From Fremontodendron californicum (taxonomy: Eukaryota > Streptophyta > Magnoliopsida > Malvales > Malvaceae): 64,000 nucleotides of DNA. This document shows, piece after piece, positions 25,765 to 37,900 of the stretch. Position 1 is the stretch's first letter, and each line of letters opens with the position of its first letter. The notes beneath the pieces are model-generated. The model ran no database searches. It saw nothing but the letters and a program-made list of their open reading frames with translations, and was not told the DNA's origin. Both the position numbers and the translations under genes were made by a program. The DNA lies in the NCBI GenBank assembly GCA_030761205.1, contig JAULJL010000002.1:41566814-41630813 (forward strand), read 5' to 3'.

Positions 25765-28700
25765 ATGGGTTGTGTTGCTTCTAAACTAGAGGAAGAAGAA
25801 GAAGTTGTGTCGATTTGTAGAGAAAGAAAACGCCTTATAAAGCTAGCAGTAGATAGGAGATATGCACTTGCTGAAGCACATTGTAGGTACTGTCAAGCTC
25901 TTTATGCAGTAGCAGCTGCTATTAAGCTCTTTGTAGCTCGCCATTCTTCACCTTCTTCACCTTTTCTCATCACTTTTCCTCCACCTTGTCCATCTACACC
26001 ACCAGCCACAGATCAAAATATGATAACCAACCCAATGTTCCTTCAACAAAGACCTTCAGAGTCAACCCATGAAGCCATTGCTTGTGAGTCTTGTGATTCT
26101 TCAACAAGCTCAGATACTTCAGAGGAAGAGACTGAAGAAGAGGTGGTAAGAGAAGAACAACAACAACCTTGTGGGTACTTTTATATGCAAATGCCACCAC
26201 CAATGCCATCACCACAAACAGATTTTGGTTGGGACTTTTTTAATCCATTTGATGTTGTTAGACCAGAGATTGTAAGTGTATATAACAGGTGTTCTGATGA
26301 TGATTTAAGAGCGGTGAGGGAAGAGGAAGGGATACCAGAGCTAGAAGAGGAAGGAGATATCAAAGAGGAAGAGAAAAAAGTTGTCCTTGTTGAAGAAAAA
26401 GATACTAACAAGGAGAATGAGGAGAGTGAAAGTGGTTTGTTAAAATTAAAGGAGGAGATTCATGTGAGCCAAGGAGAACAGAAGGGGCTTACGGTTATTG
26501 ATAGCCCAGAAAAAGGAAGGGAACTTTTAGAAGCCTTGAAGGATATTGAGGATCATTTCATCAGGGCTTATGATTCTGGGAAAGATGTGTCAAGAATGTT
26601 AGAGGCTAATAGGGTTCATTTGCAATCTGGTTTGGAGGAAATTAAAGGTGGGTTTTTTTTTTTTCTTTTTTTTCTTTTTTCCTTCACATATTTTGAGCTT
26701 TACTTGAGTTTTGAAATATTTTTAGGTAGTTTTTTTTTTTGGTTCTACAAAAATTGTTAAGTTTGCATTTGAAGTTATCTTCTGCTTGAAATTTGTAGGT
26801 TGACCTCCAATTTATAAGTATTTGTCCGGAAATATGAGGAAAAAAGGGGGAGGGGTATGTCTCAGGCTAGCTTTGCATGAGTCTTGGTTTTAATTTTAAG
26901 TCAGCTTTTCTCAAAGGTGGATGATATTCTAACCTTTTTTAGTTAGGATTAAAATTTTTCTTTTGGGTTTTAAGTTGGATTTCCTTGTTTCTTTTGATCT
27001 TTGTCCTGCTACCTTTGTTCCAAAGTTAAAACATCTGTTGTTATTGTCCAAATCTTATTCCTTAAACCTTATACTGTAAACTTTTGTCATTTATTTGTGC
27101 AGAATAAGCCCCTTAATCTCCAACCTTTTCCCTTTTGCTTTTGGGTCGACTCTTGTTCTTCCACTACTAATGACTTGTAATTACCAGTAAAATTTGTTCA
27201 CATATTCTTGGCATACCAGAAGAGGGGTTTTACAATGCTTTTTTCATTAAACTGAAATTTCCATCCAATTTCTTACTGTACTATGGTTTTTGTCATTGTT
27301 TCTTTGGGCGTTTGCTATGTCAGGATTTATATTTCTTTGTCATTCTCTCTGGCAAGATGTTAAACAATCAAACCTTGCAATCATTTCTTTTTGTTTACAA
27401 AAGCTGGAAATCTTTGAGTCTTTATGCCCTGCATTTGCACATGTGGGTCTAACATTCAGTTATTCCCTTGTTATGATTACACCACAAAATTTCCTCCTTT
27501 ATCCTTCTATGATGCTCTAACTCTTCATTTTTCTTGAAGTACCCGTGTCCGACAACCGTATCCGACGCATATCCGGACATGGGTATGGATGTCCAGTATG
27601 GAGATATGATCCTTCAAAGATCCTCCAAATACATGAAAATCTTGAAAAAAAAATTGAACATACATATCCGTGTCGGACACATACCCGTAACACTCGAGTA
27701 CGAGTAACATAGTTATCTCTACTGTGCTTTTCTATATAACTTGAAAGAAAAGCATAAGCTGAATTTGATCATGTTAATATCCATCTCATAAAAAGTAATC
27801 ATTCACTCTGCTAATTTTCTTGCAGAGAACTCAACTAAACTCATCCAGGCTATTACATGGCATCGGTCCACTTTGTCTAAGCCTGCATCTTGTAAGAGTC
27901 TTGTGGCATCCAGTTCAAAAAGTTGTTCAGCATGGACAGAATATAAGAGCGATCTTTTTGATGAATATGGAGGAATGGATTCAGGAAGCCATTCACTAAC
28001 ACTAGGAAGACTTTATGCATGGGAAAAAAAGCTTTATGAAGAGGTTAAGGTAAACAATTACCAATTAATATTGTTTTTGCGACGTTAATGATTTATTCCT
28101 ACAAAGACTTAAGCGTTTGGGTAATTTGTAAAGTAGTAGTAATAACTTTGGCTTACTCTTTTTCTAGTTGGTAATAGTGGATTCTGGTTCCTGGAAGGAA
28201 ATAAAGAAAAAGATATAAAGTTCATTTAAAGCTATCCTACTACATTTCCACTTCTTATTACCTTCCTAGTATTAATAACTAGTCCTGAAAATCTATGTTG
28301 CTCCGACTTTTCATTTTTATTGAAGTACTCGTGTCCGACGCATATTCGGACATGGGTATAGGGATATGACCCTCCAAGAACCTTCCAAATACATGGAAAA
28401 ACTTGAAAAAAATTGAACATACCCGTGTCAGACACATACCCTTATCCAATACTCACACCCGAGTCTGAGTAACATAGCTGAAAATAACACTGCAATATCG
28501 AGAACTAGTTTCTATAGGAGCCTCTGTTGGATTAACATTCAAGTAAAATGAGCTGTAAGCATATAGAAAATGTGTTCCAAATAAAGAACTCTTGCTTTAT
28601 TTGACAGGCTGTAAGTAGAATCAAACTAGTTAAATCAGATCTGTGGCAATGGCGTTAAAAGACACTCTAAGTTCTAACTGGTGATGCTACATGGAACTCT

Positions 28701-30046
28701 TGGTTCCAAATTCAAATGATAGAATGTTGGCATCCTACTCAGCATTTGCATGTGTCACTTAAATTCTGCTTCGAATAAAACTGTGAAAGATTAAAAAAAG
28801 AGATAGTTAACCTTTTCTTTTGCTCACTTTCTTATCCTTTCTACTAATCCGTTTGTGCATTTGACATATTAACTTACAATAGGCTGGAGACAGCACAAGG
28901 AAAATTTATGAGAGAAAATGTTCTCGACTGAGAAACCAGGATGTCAAGGGATATGATGAGCTTACTATGGACAAAACCAGAGCTGCAGTAAAGGATTTAT
29001 ATGCCAGAATCTTGATTGCAATTCGAAGTGCTGAATCAATCTCAAAGAGAATTCAGAAATTAAGAGATGAAGAACTACTGCCTCAAATTGTTGAACTGTT
29101 AAAAGGGTAGGTAAAAAATCTTCAAAAACCAGTCAAGACTGCTTGTTCATTTCCATCCGCACTTCGGCACTTGGATTTTGATTCTACTTTTCCTTTGTGC
29201 AGCCTAACACGAACCTGGAAAGTTATGCTTGAATCTCATGAAACCCAAAACAAAATTCTTTTTGAAGTGAAATCTTTTGCCTGCCCCTCATATGGAAAAT
29301 TCATCAATGATTCTCACCGACTTGCTACGCTTCAGCTTGAGGCTGAGCTTCAAAATTGGCGTGCTTGCTTTACAGAGTATGTTGCAGCTCAAAGAGCATA
29401 CATTGAAGCTCTTCATGGTTGGCTAACCAAGTTTCTGGTCCGTGAAGTTGAATTCAATTCCAAAGGAAGGAGTGCAGCTACACCATATGGAGCTAATGGG
29501 CCTCCACTTCTTGTAATATGTTATAATTGGTTAACTTCCATGGCGGATTTGCCAGATAAGGCAGTCAGCTTTTCACTGAAAAGCTTTTCTAAGGATGTAA
29601 AGGCGCTGTGGGCTCAGCAAGGGGAAGAACAGCAACAAAAGAGGAAAGTTGATGGTATGGCTAAAGAACTTGACAGAAGGACTATGGCATTCCAGAAGGC
29701 AGAAACTAGGTTCTTGGAGTCCAAGCTTACGGAATATAAATCCGAGCCGGAGATGGAACAGCGGAACGAATATCTGACAGAGAAGAAAGATCAGTTGGAT
29801 ATGTTCAGAAAGAGGTTGGATGTAGAAAGGGAGAAACACCACAATTACATGCAAGAAACACAAAGAATCACATTAAATGGATTTCAGACTGGATTTTCAA
29901 CTGTTTTTGAGTCCTTAATTGAATTCTCCAAGGCTTCTCTAAAGATGTACAATGACCTTGTCACTCGAAGTGAAAATGCTGAAAAACAGGGGAACATATC
30001 GTATATAGAGGGCTCCCACCAGGTTGAGGAAAATGGTACCAGATGA
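25765..30046 (+). CDS. DUF630/DUF632 protein of the NRG2/APSR1 (bZIP-like) family
   Basis: Four coding exons: 25765-26647, 27826-28049, 28883-29106 and 29203-30046, joining in frame to 724 aa. The N-terminus MGCVASKLEEEEEV is the family hallmark: Gly2 is a likely N-myristoylation site, followed by the DUF630 block (CRERKRLIKLAVDRRYALAE, about residues 18-37). A proline/serine segment and a very acidic stretch (about 110-130 and 180-230) follow. The DUF632 domain begins near residue 240 (KGRELLEALKDIEDHFIRAY about 250-270) and runs to the C-terminal part, which is rich in predicted coiled coil. Family knowledge: NRG2 is a nitrate-signalling regulator that interacts with NLP7, and APSR1 affects root-meristem and phosphate responses; most members are uncharacterised. 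Three MITEs lie in or beside this gene. Confidence 0.92.
27507..27712 (+). mobile_element. CTATGTT-family MITE in intron 1 of the DUF630/632 gene
   Basis: It begins CTATGATGCTCTAACTCTTC and ends CGAGTACGAGTAACATAG, the inverted counterpart. The interior (GAAGTACCCGTGTCCGAC, CGGACATGGGTATGG, TTGAACATAC) matches the other copies. The flanking 8-mers ttatcctt and ttatctct agree at 6 of 8 positions. Confidence 0.75.
28293..28477 (+). mobile_element. CTATGTT-family MITE in intron 2 of the DUF630/632 gene, with exact 8-bp TSD
   Basis: It runs from CTATGTTGCTCCGAC to GAGTCTGAGTAACATAG, 185 bp. It is flanked by the identical 8-mer ctgaaaat at 28285-28292 and 28478-28485. This copy defines the family ends: CTATGTTRCTCSGACTC inverted repeats. 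Confidence 0.9.
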
Positions 30047-31328
30047 CATAAAAGCGAAGAAGAGGTTTGAGAATCTTAGGTTAATGGTTTATGTAGTCTA
30101 CTTGTATATTATTACATCATGTCTAAGCAGCTCGCTGAGGCAAATTTATTTATGTTTCCATGGCTGATTGTTTATTATCACTAGATTGTCTAATGGCTGT
30201 TGACAAATATTTTTGCAAGAACTTCAAAATTCTCAGTTTCCTATTCTTTGTGTGCCGATTGTCACCTTCCGCAAGTGTTGCATTTTAATAAGCATAAAAA
30301 AATTTGCATCTTAATAAGTAAGTTCCCGCAGGCTTTGCATCTTAGAATATAAGAACATTTCGGTTTCGACAATTCAGTTCATAAGATAACGACATGGCTT
30401 GTTCCATTGTTTTATACTTTGCCAGCAAAACCACAATTTCTGCTCATATTTTGTTGGGAGCTATGTTGTTTCGGTTCTTCATTTTTCTTGAAGTATTTGT
30501 GTCCGACGTATATTCGGACATAAGTATAAAGATATGATCCATCAAGGATCCTTCAAATATATGAAAAATTAAAAAAAAAACTGAACATACCCATATTCGA
30601 CATTCATATATCCGTTTCGGACATATATTTGTATTCGACACTCATATCCGAATCCGAGTAAAATAGATTGGAATATGAAAAGGACTCAATACAAAAGGGG
30701 GTATGAATTCATGCCTAACTTTTGTGTAAAGTTTGGGGTGATGTAAGTGTTATTAGTTCTCAGACCATGTTTCGGCACTAATTCTGACAATCAGAGTACC
30801 TTGTTCTAGAAATGGCAGGTTATCTGCTATATGGACATTGCCACTGCAGTAGTAGACATGAACAGGTTTCCTTTGAGGCAGTCCGGACATACAAATAGAA
30901 GACTCGTCTTCACCATTTCACTATCCACTTTGTCGGTAAAAGTTTGTCTTTCGGGTTTCATTTCACTCTGCCAACAATCCATCTTACCATAATTCCACAA
31001 TGTTTGGATGCAATAAGAAAGAAGTGGGCTCACTGCTACGATGCATTAGCTAATGCTAACAGCTAGTTATAGAAAACCAACAAATTTTTTAGTAGGAATG
31101 CATGAAAGTAATGGGGCCAACCCCATCAAACAAAAGATAATTAAATTTTCTAACATGATTTTTGATCAGATTTTCTGAGGGATTGAATTGAAGTTTCCAC
31201 TGTCTTCTATTTGTAATTTTGTACAACATGCAATGATACAGATCCTAAAAAAGCTTGGTTATGATCATGCAAATGAATAATTACAGGTTTTACAATTGAA
31301 ATAAATTACAAAAAACATCAGCTTATTC
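30047..31328. other. 3' UTRs and short intergenic space between convergent genes
   Basis: Convergent 3' ends of the DUF630/632 gene (+) and CPP1 (-). Apart from the MITE at 30461-30666 nothing gene-like was recognised; small minus-strand frames here lack motifs. Confidence 0.5.
30461..30666 (+). mobile_element. CTATGTT-family MITE downstream of the DUF630/632 gene
   Basis: Begins CTATGTTGTTTCGGTTCTTC and ends ATCCGAATCCGAGTAAAATAG; the interior is that of the family. The flanking 8-mers do not match, so the target duplication has decayed or an end is misjudged. Confidence 0.7.
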
Positions 31329-33761
31329 CTACCTTAGATAGAGAGAGACCAAGAATTGAGAGAAGAGTATAAATTCACTAACTACTGTAGCTGGGGAGTG
31401 TATTCCAAGAAATGGGACTATGTCTACCTGCAACCAGTTTTCAACAGCTGATCCCACCACCGCACCAGCAACAAGCCCCCCTATAGTTATTAATGTAGCC
31501 TTACCTGCAAAGAGAGACAAAAAAAGGAAATGACTTAAGATCTATGTTACTTGGACTCGGGTGTGAGTGTCGGGCACGGGTATGTTCAATTTTTTTCAAG
31601 ATTTCCACGTATTTAGAAGGTCCTTGGAGGATCATATCCCCATACCCATGCCCGAATATGCGTTGGACACGGGTACTTCAAGAAAAATGAAGAGTCGGAG
31701 CAACATAGCTTAAGATATTTTGTCCAAACTGAAATTTAAACAAAATTTGGAATTCCCACAATGAATGCAGTAGAATCTATTGGAATGCTTTGCAGAAAGG
31801 GTCATAAAATCCCAATGGCCAACTTCCTTTTCCTTTAAAGGACTTCAAGGTTAGCTCAAAGAGAGAAATGAACAAAAAATTCTGACAAATTAGTAGACAG
31901 GGAAGCAAAAACACAGAGCAATCCAGAATGATTATATAACCACTAGAAATCTTCCTCTATGCATGATAAAAGGAAATTCAGAAATTTTCACAAGCAATAC
32001 CCTACAATACATAAACTGATGAATAAAATTAAATGACATAAAAAATAACTAATTTGACCTGAACTATAGTAAATTGCCAGCATCATATACAATGTTTTAA
32101 CTCAGTAAGAAGAAGCCCCCCCCCCCCCGGGCGAGGGTTTTTCTGCTCTTCTTACTCCTTTCCTTCTTTGGTTAAGATGAAAAAAAACAACCTAAATAGC
32201 AACTGCTGGACTTTCATATTTGACAGAAGTAAACATATAATTGAAGTTCTATTGCATGCAATATAATCTATATGCAAGAAACCTCATTACCTAGCTTCAA
32301 GTTCTTTCTGGTCATGAAATACAAAGAAGCTCCAAAACTACTTGCTAAGATAAGCCCAGGAAAGTCAGGTCCGGCGTAATGAATAGCAGAGGATGTTGTA
32401 GAAGCTTCATTCACGTAAGTCAGAACCATAAGAGCTCCATATACTCCAACTTGTACGCCCAATTCACCTGTAGATGGTGGTGATTCAACTGAAACAGGTA
32501 AATCCTTCACAGTTGTTTGCACCCACTGAGGCATTGATCCAACCCCAGGAGGATTAACAAGTTAAACATCTGCATATCTAATGCTTCTGTCCACGACTTT
32601 TCCAGCTCGTCGTTGAGTTAAGCTCCGCATAAGCAACATGTCATATGCAGCCTCAACCTAAAACACAAACCATAGTAAGAAGAAAACAAAACTATAGACA
32701 ACCATACAGGAGTCAATTTCCTCGCTGGACAAAAAAATAAATGTAATAACAAAGAAAATATACAGTTAACATTTATCCAAAAAAAAAATTAATTCAACCA
32801 GTGGTCTTTGTCTAGAGGATCTTCTAGTTAAGTGAGAAAAACAAGGGTTGATGAACCACCATAATCCATAAGCATCATAATTCCACTTCATTGCAGCAAT
32901 ATAACAACATTTGTTTAATCTAAAAAATGGGAAATGTCCACCAGGCACTATCCTAATATATAGAACAGTAACAAATGGGAAATTACATGCTATAAAGAAC
33001 AATCTTTTTTGGGGGGGATAAGTATGCTATAAAGAACAATTATTATAAATTGATACATCAAAAATCAAATCCAGGTAATATACAGAAAATAAAAACAGAA
33101 ATCCCTATTTGAAAACAGATATAAATGTCAGAATTTACAAATAACATATAACAGATTACAAAAGCTAACAAGTTGGAAACTTTTAATAAGCCCATGCAAT
33201 ACCCAGGAGCCAAATTTCAAAATTTCTATAAATAAATTCATTAATATCCAAAAACTCATCATCCAAAACCTCAAATTTTACTTAAAATACACCCCAAAAA
33301 AAACATATAAATAAGTCCAACACCCAGAAGCAAAATTATCAACATTTACACAAAAGGTTAAATATTTATCACCCAAATCTTTGAAATTTTCAAAAATTTC
33401 AAAATGGCGAAAAGGAGGGCAATGAATCAACCTGGGCGATAGCTTCTTGGTTATCCTTAATAGAGGCAACAATGGAATTCTTGGCGCGAAGAATATCATC
33501 AAAAGAAGCACTTTCGGAGACTCCGCGGAGCTTGAGCGCGTTCTCAACAGACATCTCGAACGGAGCCGAGTCATCAGCTCGTGAACCGGCTCGAGCGGCT
33601 AATGTTCGCCGGGCGTGGACGATTGCCGCGGCTCTCCACGGCTCGGTTTTTGCGGGTTTTAAAGAAGGGTGGGTTTGGTTAGGGAGGTGGACTGGCGGTC
33701 TGGCAATAGGGGAGCTGGGAGTAAGACGGTTAGGCCGGACGGAGAGTGTGGCTGCAGCCAT
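31329..33761 (-). CDS. CPP1: Chloroplast chaperone-like protein CPP1/CDF1 (DUF3353), interrupted by an in-frame stop
   Basis: Three exons on the minus strand: 33761-33432, 32657-32291 and 31504-31329. They join in frame over 290 codons to SLYLR-stop and align throughout with plant CPP1 (Arabidopsis At5g23040, from memory): transit peptide, J-like domain (RADDSAPFEMSVENALKL, RAGKVV, RYADV), then hydrophobic membrane segments (GVYGALMVLTYV, PGLILASSFGASLYFM, GGLVAGAVVGSAV, VVSEFILFSQFLVSL). Family role: a plastid membrane chaperone-like protein that stabilises protochlorophyllide oxidoreductase during chlorophyll synthesis. Oddity: codon 142 (32564-32562), just after RYADV, is TAA where I recall a lysine in relatives. 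Translation would give about 141 aa without membrane segments. All splice sites and the downstream frame are otherwise intact, so this is a recent nonsense mutation, a null allele or a sequence error. A MITE sits in intron 2. Confidence 0.88.
31542..31708 (-). mobile_element. CTATGTT-family MITE in CPP1 intron 2, exact 8-bp TSD
   Basis: Begins CTATGTTACTTGGACTCGGG and ends AGAGTCGGAGCAACATAG. It is flanked by the identical 8-mer cttaagat at 31534-31541 and 31709-31716. Orientation is opposite to the copies in the neighbouring DUF630/632 gene. Confidence 0.9.
32116..32128. repeat. Poly-C run in CPP1 intron 2
   Basis: Thirteen consecutive C bases followed by GGGCG, unusual in this AT-rich sequence; prone to sequencing error. 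Confidence 0.85.
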
Positions 33762-34911
33762 TTTTGGAACAAAAAATGAGAAAGCTTTGATTTTTTTTTT
33801 TGGACAAGAAAAAATGTAAGGTCAATGTAATCAGACATGAAAGCTTGTGCTTGGGTCGGGACTATGTTTTCTTTTGCTGGGGAGTGGGGACTAGGGGTGT
33901 AAATGAGACACTGCTGCTCGCAAGCTATTCGAGTTCGGCTCGAAAAAAATTCGAATTCGATTCGGTCATTATCGAGCCGAGCTCGAGCTCGAGCAGCTCG
34001 AGCTATCGAGCGAGCCGAATTCGAGTATCTCAATACTCGATTCGAGCGGCTCGCGAGCCTAATCGAGCTTTTGATTTTATAATATATATTTTTATAATAA
34101 TTTACTATATTACCCTTATTATTTAAATGTAAAAAAATTGTATATGAAACGAGCTCGAGCTCGAGTATATAAATTGAGTAAACGAGCTTTATCGAGCCGA
34201 GCTTGAATAGTTCGATTATATCTCGAGCCGAGCTCGAGCTTGAAAAATGGTATTCGGTCGAGCTCGAGCCGAGTTTCGAGCAGCGAGTTTCGAGTCGAGC
34301 TCGAGCAGCTCACTATTCGAGCTCGGCTCGACTCGATTACAGCCCTAGTGGGGACCGTTTGATTGTCTGACCAAACGATTCTTGTAATTTTTAGACTTTG
34401 ATGTTTTTTACTTAATACTTAAAAATAGTGTACTAAATTTTTTAGGAAATTACAGCCCCAACTGTCTTTGAAAGTTCTCAATTCATACTGGCGTGGAAGC
34501 AAGCAATGTGAATCATGCCAAGGGAAAAAAAAAAATCATCTGCTAATACATACAGTAAAAATGAGCCTCACATTGATTCACTTCGCAACTTAATTAGAAG
34601 GCTTAACGAGATTAATAACCAAGTTCCTTTGTCTAGTTATTTTCTTCAATAAATCTAATATACGAATTCACACATCCATCCAGAAAAATGCATGCCCCTA
34701 TGGATTTGGAGAATATGTAAGGCTGAACATAATTATTGCTAACTTCAATATGAATCATATTTGGGATACAAACTTTCTTTGTTTTCCATCTATTATACAG
34801 AAGTTTACAAGGGCATTCGTGTTAGATGAAGCAGGGATGGATCGATAAAAGAAATCATTCAATAATTGTTTCAAATTCAAAAACATGATCAAGATTTGCT
34901 TATGATAAACA
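33762..34911. other. Region between CPP1 (5' side) and the DUF616 gene (3' side)
   Basis: Holds the CPP1 promoter and leader, interrupted by a hAT-type element at 33892-34347, and the presumed 3' UTR of the DUF616 gene at the right end. No further gene recognised. Confidence 0.5.
33892..34347. mobile_element. Non-autonomous hAT element rich in GAGCTCGAG, in the CPP1 promoter
   Basis: Ends are TAGGGGTGTAAATGAG and, inward from the right, TAGGGCTGTAATCGAG, giving 16-bp imperfect inverted repeats. The identical 8-mer gtggggac flanks both sides (33884-33891 and 34348-34355). Length 456 bp. The interior is dominated by GAGC/CTCG words such as GAGCTCGAGCTCGAG, making it strongly self-complementary. 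No transposase. Its near edge is about 130 bp upstream of the CPP1 start codon. Confidence 0.9.
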
Positions 34912-37900
34912 TCAGCCTGCTTTTGATGTTCTTATCACGGGCGGCAGGTTAACTGAATCAAGATTTTTAGGATAGGGAGTCCACAAGCCAAATCCACCTC
35001 TATTCTCTTTCATACTACTACCAGTTCCTTTAAACTCGCTCAAACTTTTCACCCACTCTACTTTAGAAGAATGCTCCCGAGTATGCGGGTGCAAGACAAA
35101 AAGTGAATTGTACTCGCAATTTCGAAACATAAAGAACTTAAACAAGCCCCTTAACCTGTATACGACGTAGCCAAAGCTCAGCTGGTCTCTTGGTGTGAAG
35201 AGATTGACCTCATTGAACCACAAGCAGTTGAACAAATTATTTAGTGCGGTGTGTTCCCTTATAATTATGGCTCCCTCAGGCACATCTGCATTTGGTTTTA
35301 GTGTTAGTACCACGAAATATTAATTGCATCAACAGAACTATAACAAGAATATCTCTGTTAATCGGACTCGGGTATGAGTGTCGGATACGAGTATGGGTTC
35401 GACACGGGTATATTCAATTTTTTCTAAGTTTTCCCATGTATTTAGAGAGTCATATCTCCATGCCCATGTCTGAACATATGTCGGACACGAGTACTTCAAG
35501 AAAAATGAAGAGTCGGAACAATATAGAAAAATATTACGCATCCTTTATGAACTCATTGGAAGGGCATGCACTTCACTACTTGAAAAGAGGCAATACTTCT
35601 ATATTTCATATAAGAATACTATCTCCCTTCATACCGCTAATAGTATTTTTCTTCAAACTCCATGGCTCCATTCCCTCATAGTAATATATCTTCATATGCA
35701 GATCGAGAAGAGGTCTAGCATATCGCTTCCTCCGCTTGTTTGCATCAGCCTCCTCATATATACTCCTATGATGTTTGTGCTGAGCAATAGCATAAGTATG
35801 CTTATCGCGCCATAAGTATCTGCCAATAGAAAATAATTTATATAATCAAACTGTTTCTGCATCAAGATAATAATTCAAACTTCACATAGCTAGGAAAAAA
35901 ATAAATCAATAAGTTCTTGGTCGAATATTTGCCTTCAGACAGGTAAAATTTATATTATATCAAATGTTCATGATGCATGCTTTAATAAATCAAGGATTTT
36001 GCTAACGAATGCCCTAAGGGCACTCTTTAAGATTACTATACTAAGTAATATCTTCACCGAATTCATTGGCAATCATCAATAAAGTTGTCAACTATTGAAT
36101 TTAAAACAAGATTATCACTATAAACAAAATATTAACTAACCTTAAAAGTACCCTAAGGGCAGCCGTTAGCAAAACCCATAAATCTAAAGTCATTGTATTT
36201 CCTCGCATTCATTCACAGGGAAAAAATATGTAAGCTGCAAAGTTCTTAATAATTCAATAGCATGAGAATATACCTAATTTATAAATATCAACGTTCATGA
36301 TCCATGCTTTAATAAATTAAAAGAGATTGTCTTTCCTCTCATTCATCAACGGGGTAAAATATGGCAAAAGCAAAGCTGTTAACAATTCAATAACATGTGA
36401 ATATACCTTTCAAGAATAAGCAATGGATCAACTATCAGCTCCATTTTACCATCAATCCAAATGCTGTACTGTGCTTGAGGGAATAACCTGTGGGTTAAAA
36501 TCTTGGGAACCTTCCCATTCCTTCTGGGCTCATCATAAGGTGGATGCTTCAATAAGATAAGACGCCATATGCCTACCCACATCCCCTTATCATTATCCTT
36601 CCTGATGGTCACATTTTTTTTAATAAATTTGAGAGATACTTCATCAACAACCATCAGAAAACAGAAGAGCTTCTTAGAACGAATACTTATATTTGATGGT
36701 TGATGAGGTACATCATATCCATCAAAAATCCCAGATGCAACCACAAACCTACATTTCTTGACATATTCAATATCCACAGGATTCATGTCAGCACCGCCAT
36801 TTCGCAGAAATCCACAGTGCACCTAAAGGGAAAATTTTAATACATAATAATAAAATCACTTAATTTTATTTTCAGCCATCTAAAAGAGGTAACTGAAGGT
36901 GAGGGCAGAGGCAACATGAGAGAAGTTTCATCCCCAAAATATATGAAACCTAACAACTAATTAGGGGAAAAAACCTTTTTTATCCCAGGACTCAGACCAT
37001 TATTTGCCTTAGTTATGATACCTATATGAATAAGAGCAGGGGATTAAAAGTTTAAAAGCAAATAAAATAAGTTCTACCTTCATACTTGGCTTCAATTTAA
37101 AACTCTCTTCTCTTTGCAGCCAACTTTGGTTACCTCCAAATAATGGGAAGGACTGAGATCCATTGTTAACCAAATCCTCCTCCTCAATATAGGTTAGATC
37201 TTTAACAATTACATCTGGTGTTCTTCCCTCTGGAATAACTATTTTCTCAGGGTCACCAGCTATTGGAATTGGACAACCTATTTGATTAATTTACAATCAA
37301 TATCACTAGTATAAAAACAGAGAGATCAGCATTTTTGAAAAGAGTCTGCATGATCTTACGATGTTCTGCTTTTGGAGCCAAACCAAGCAAGTCCATTGCG
37401 ATGAATACCTTGCCCTCTTTGTTACAAATAGCTGTATATGAAGGGAACAATGTATTTCTCAAACAAATGCCGAAATGATTACAATTTGCAAACCAAAAAT
37501 TTTAGACTGCACTGGACATTTTCACTAAGTATGGATTTAACCTTGATAAATGATAAACTATGACTACATCAAGAATTAACGGAGAACACAAAAAAGGAAG
37601 CGAAAGCAACTTCTGAATTGTTTAGAAATCTCCCTCATACAGAAAAAAACCCAACCAATCTTTTCAACAGTACTTCTCTGATTAATTATTAAAAAATATA
37701 AAAGATGTCACAATGTCAAACCATATCTTAGCATAGATGTTGAAGTAACAGCATTCATAAAGTAGTATAAGTGCACTACAGGCCAATCTTGAAACATAAA
37801 TTTCAGTCAACTTTACAATAAACGGTTGCTGGAACAAAAATTTAGCACACTGAAGGAGCTCAACATCTTTTAGGTTTTAGGACCCAACAGAAGACCACCA

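Noticed and set aside
29573..29863. 96-codon minus-strand frame
   Set aside because: Antisense shadow of exon 4 of the DUF630/632 gene.
33472..34126. Plus-strand frames of 115 and 108 codons
   Set aside because: They are antisense to CPP1 exon 1 and to the GAGCTCGAG-rich hAT element.
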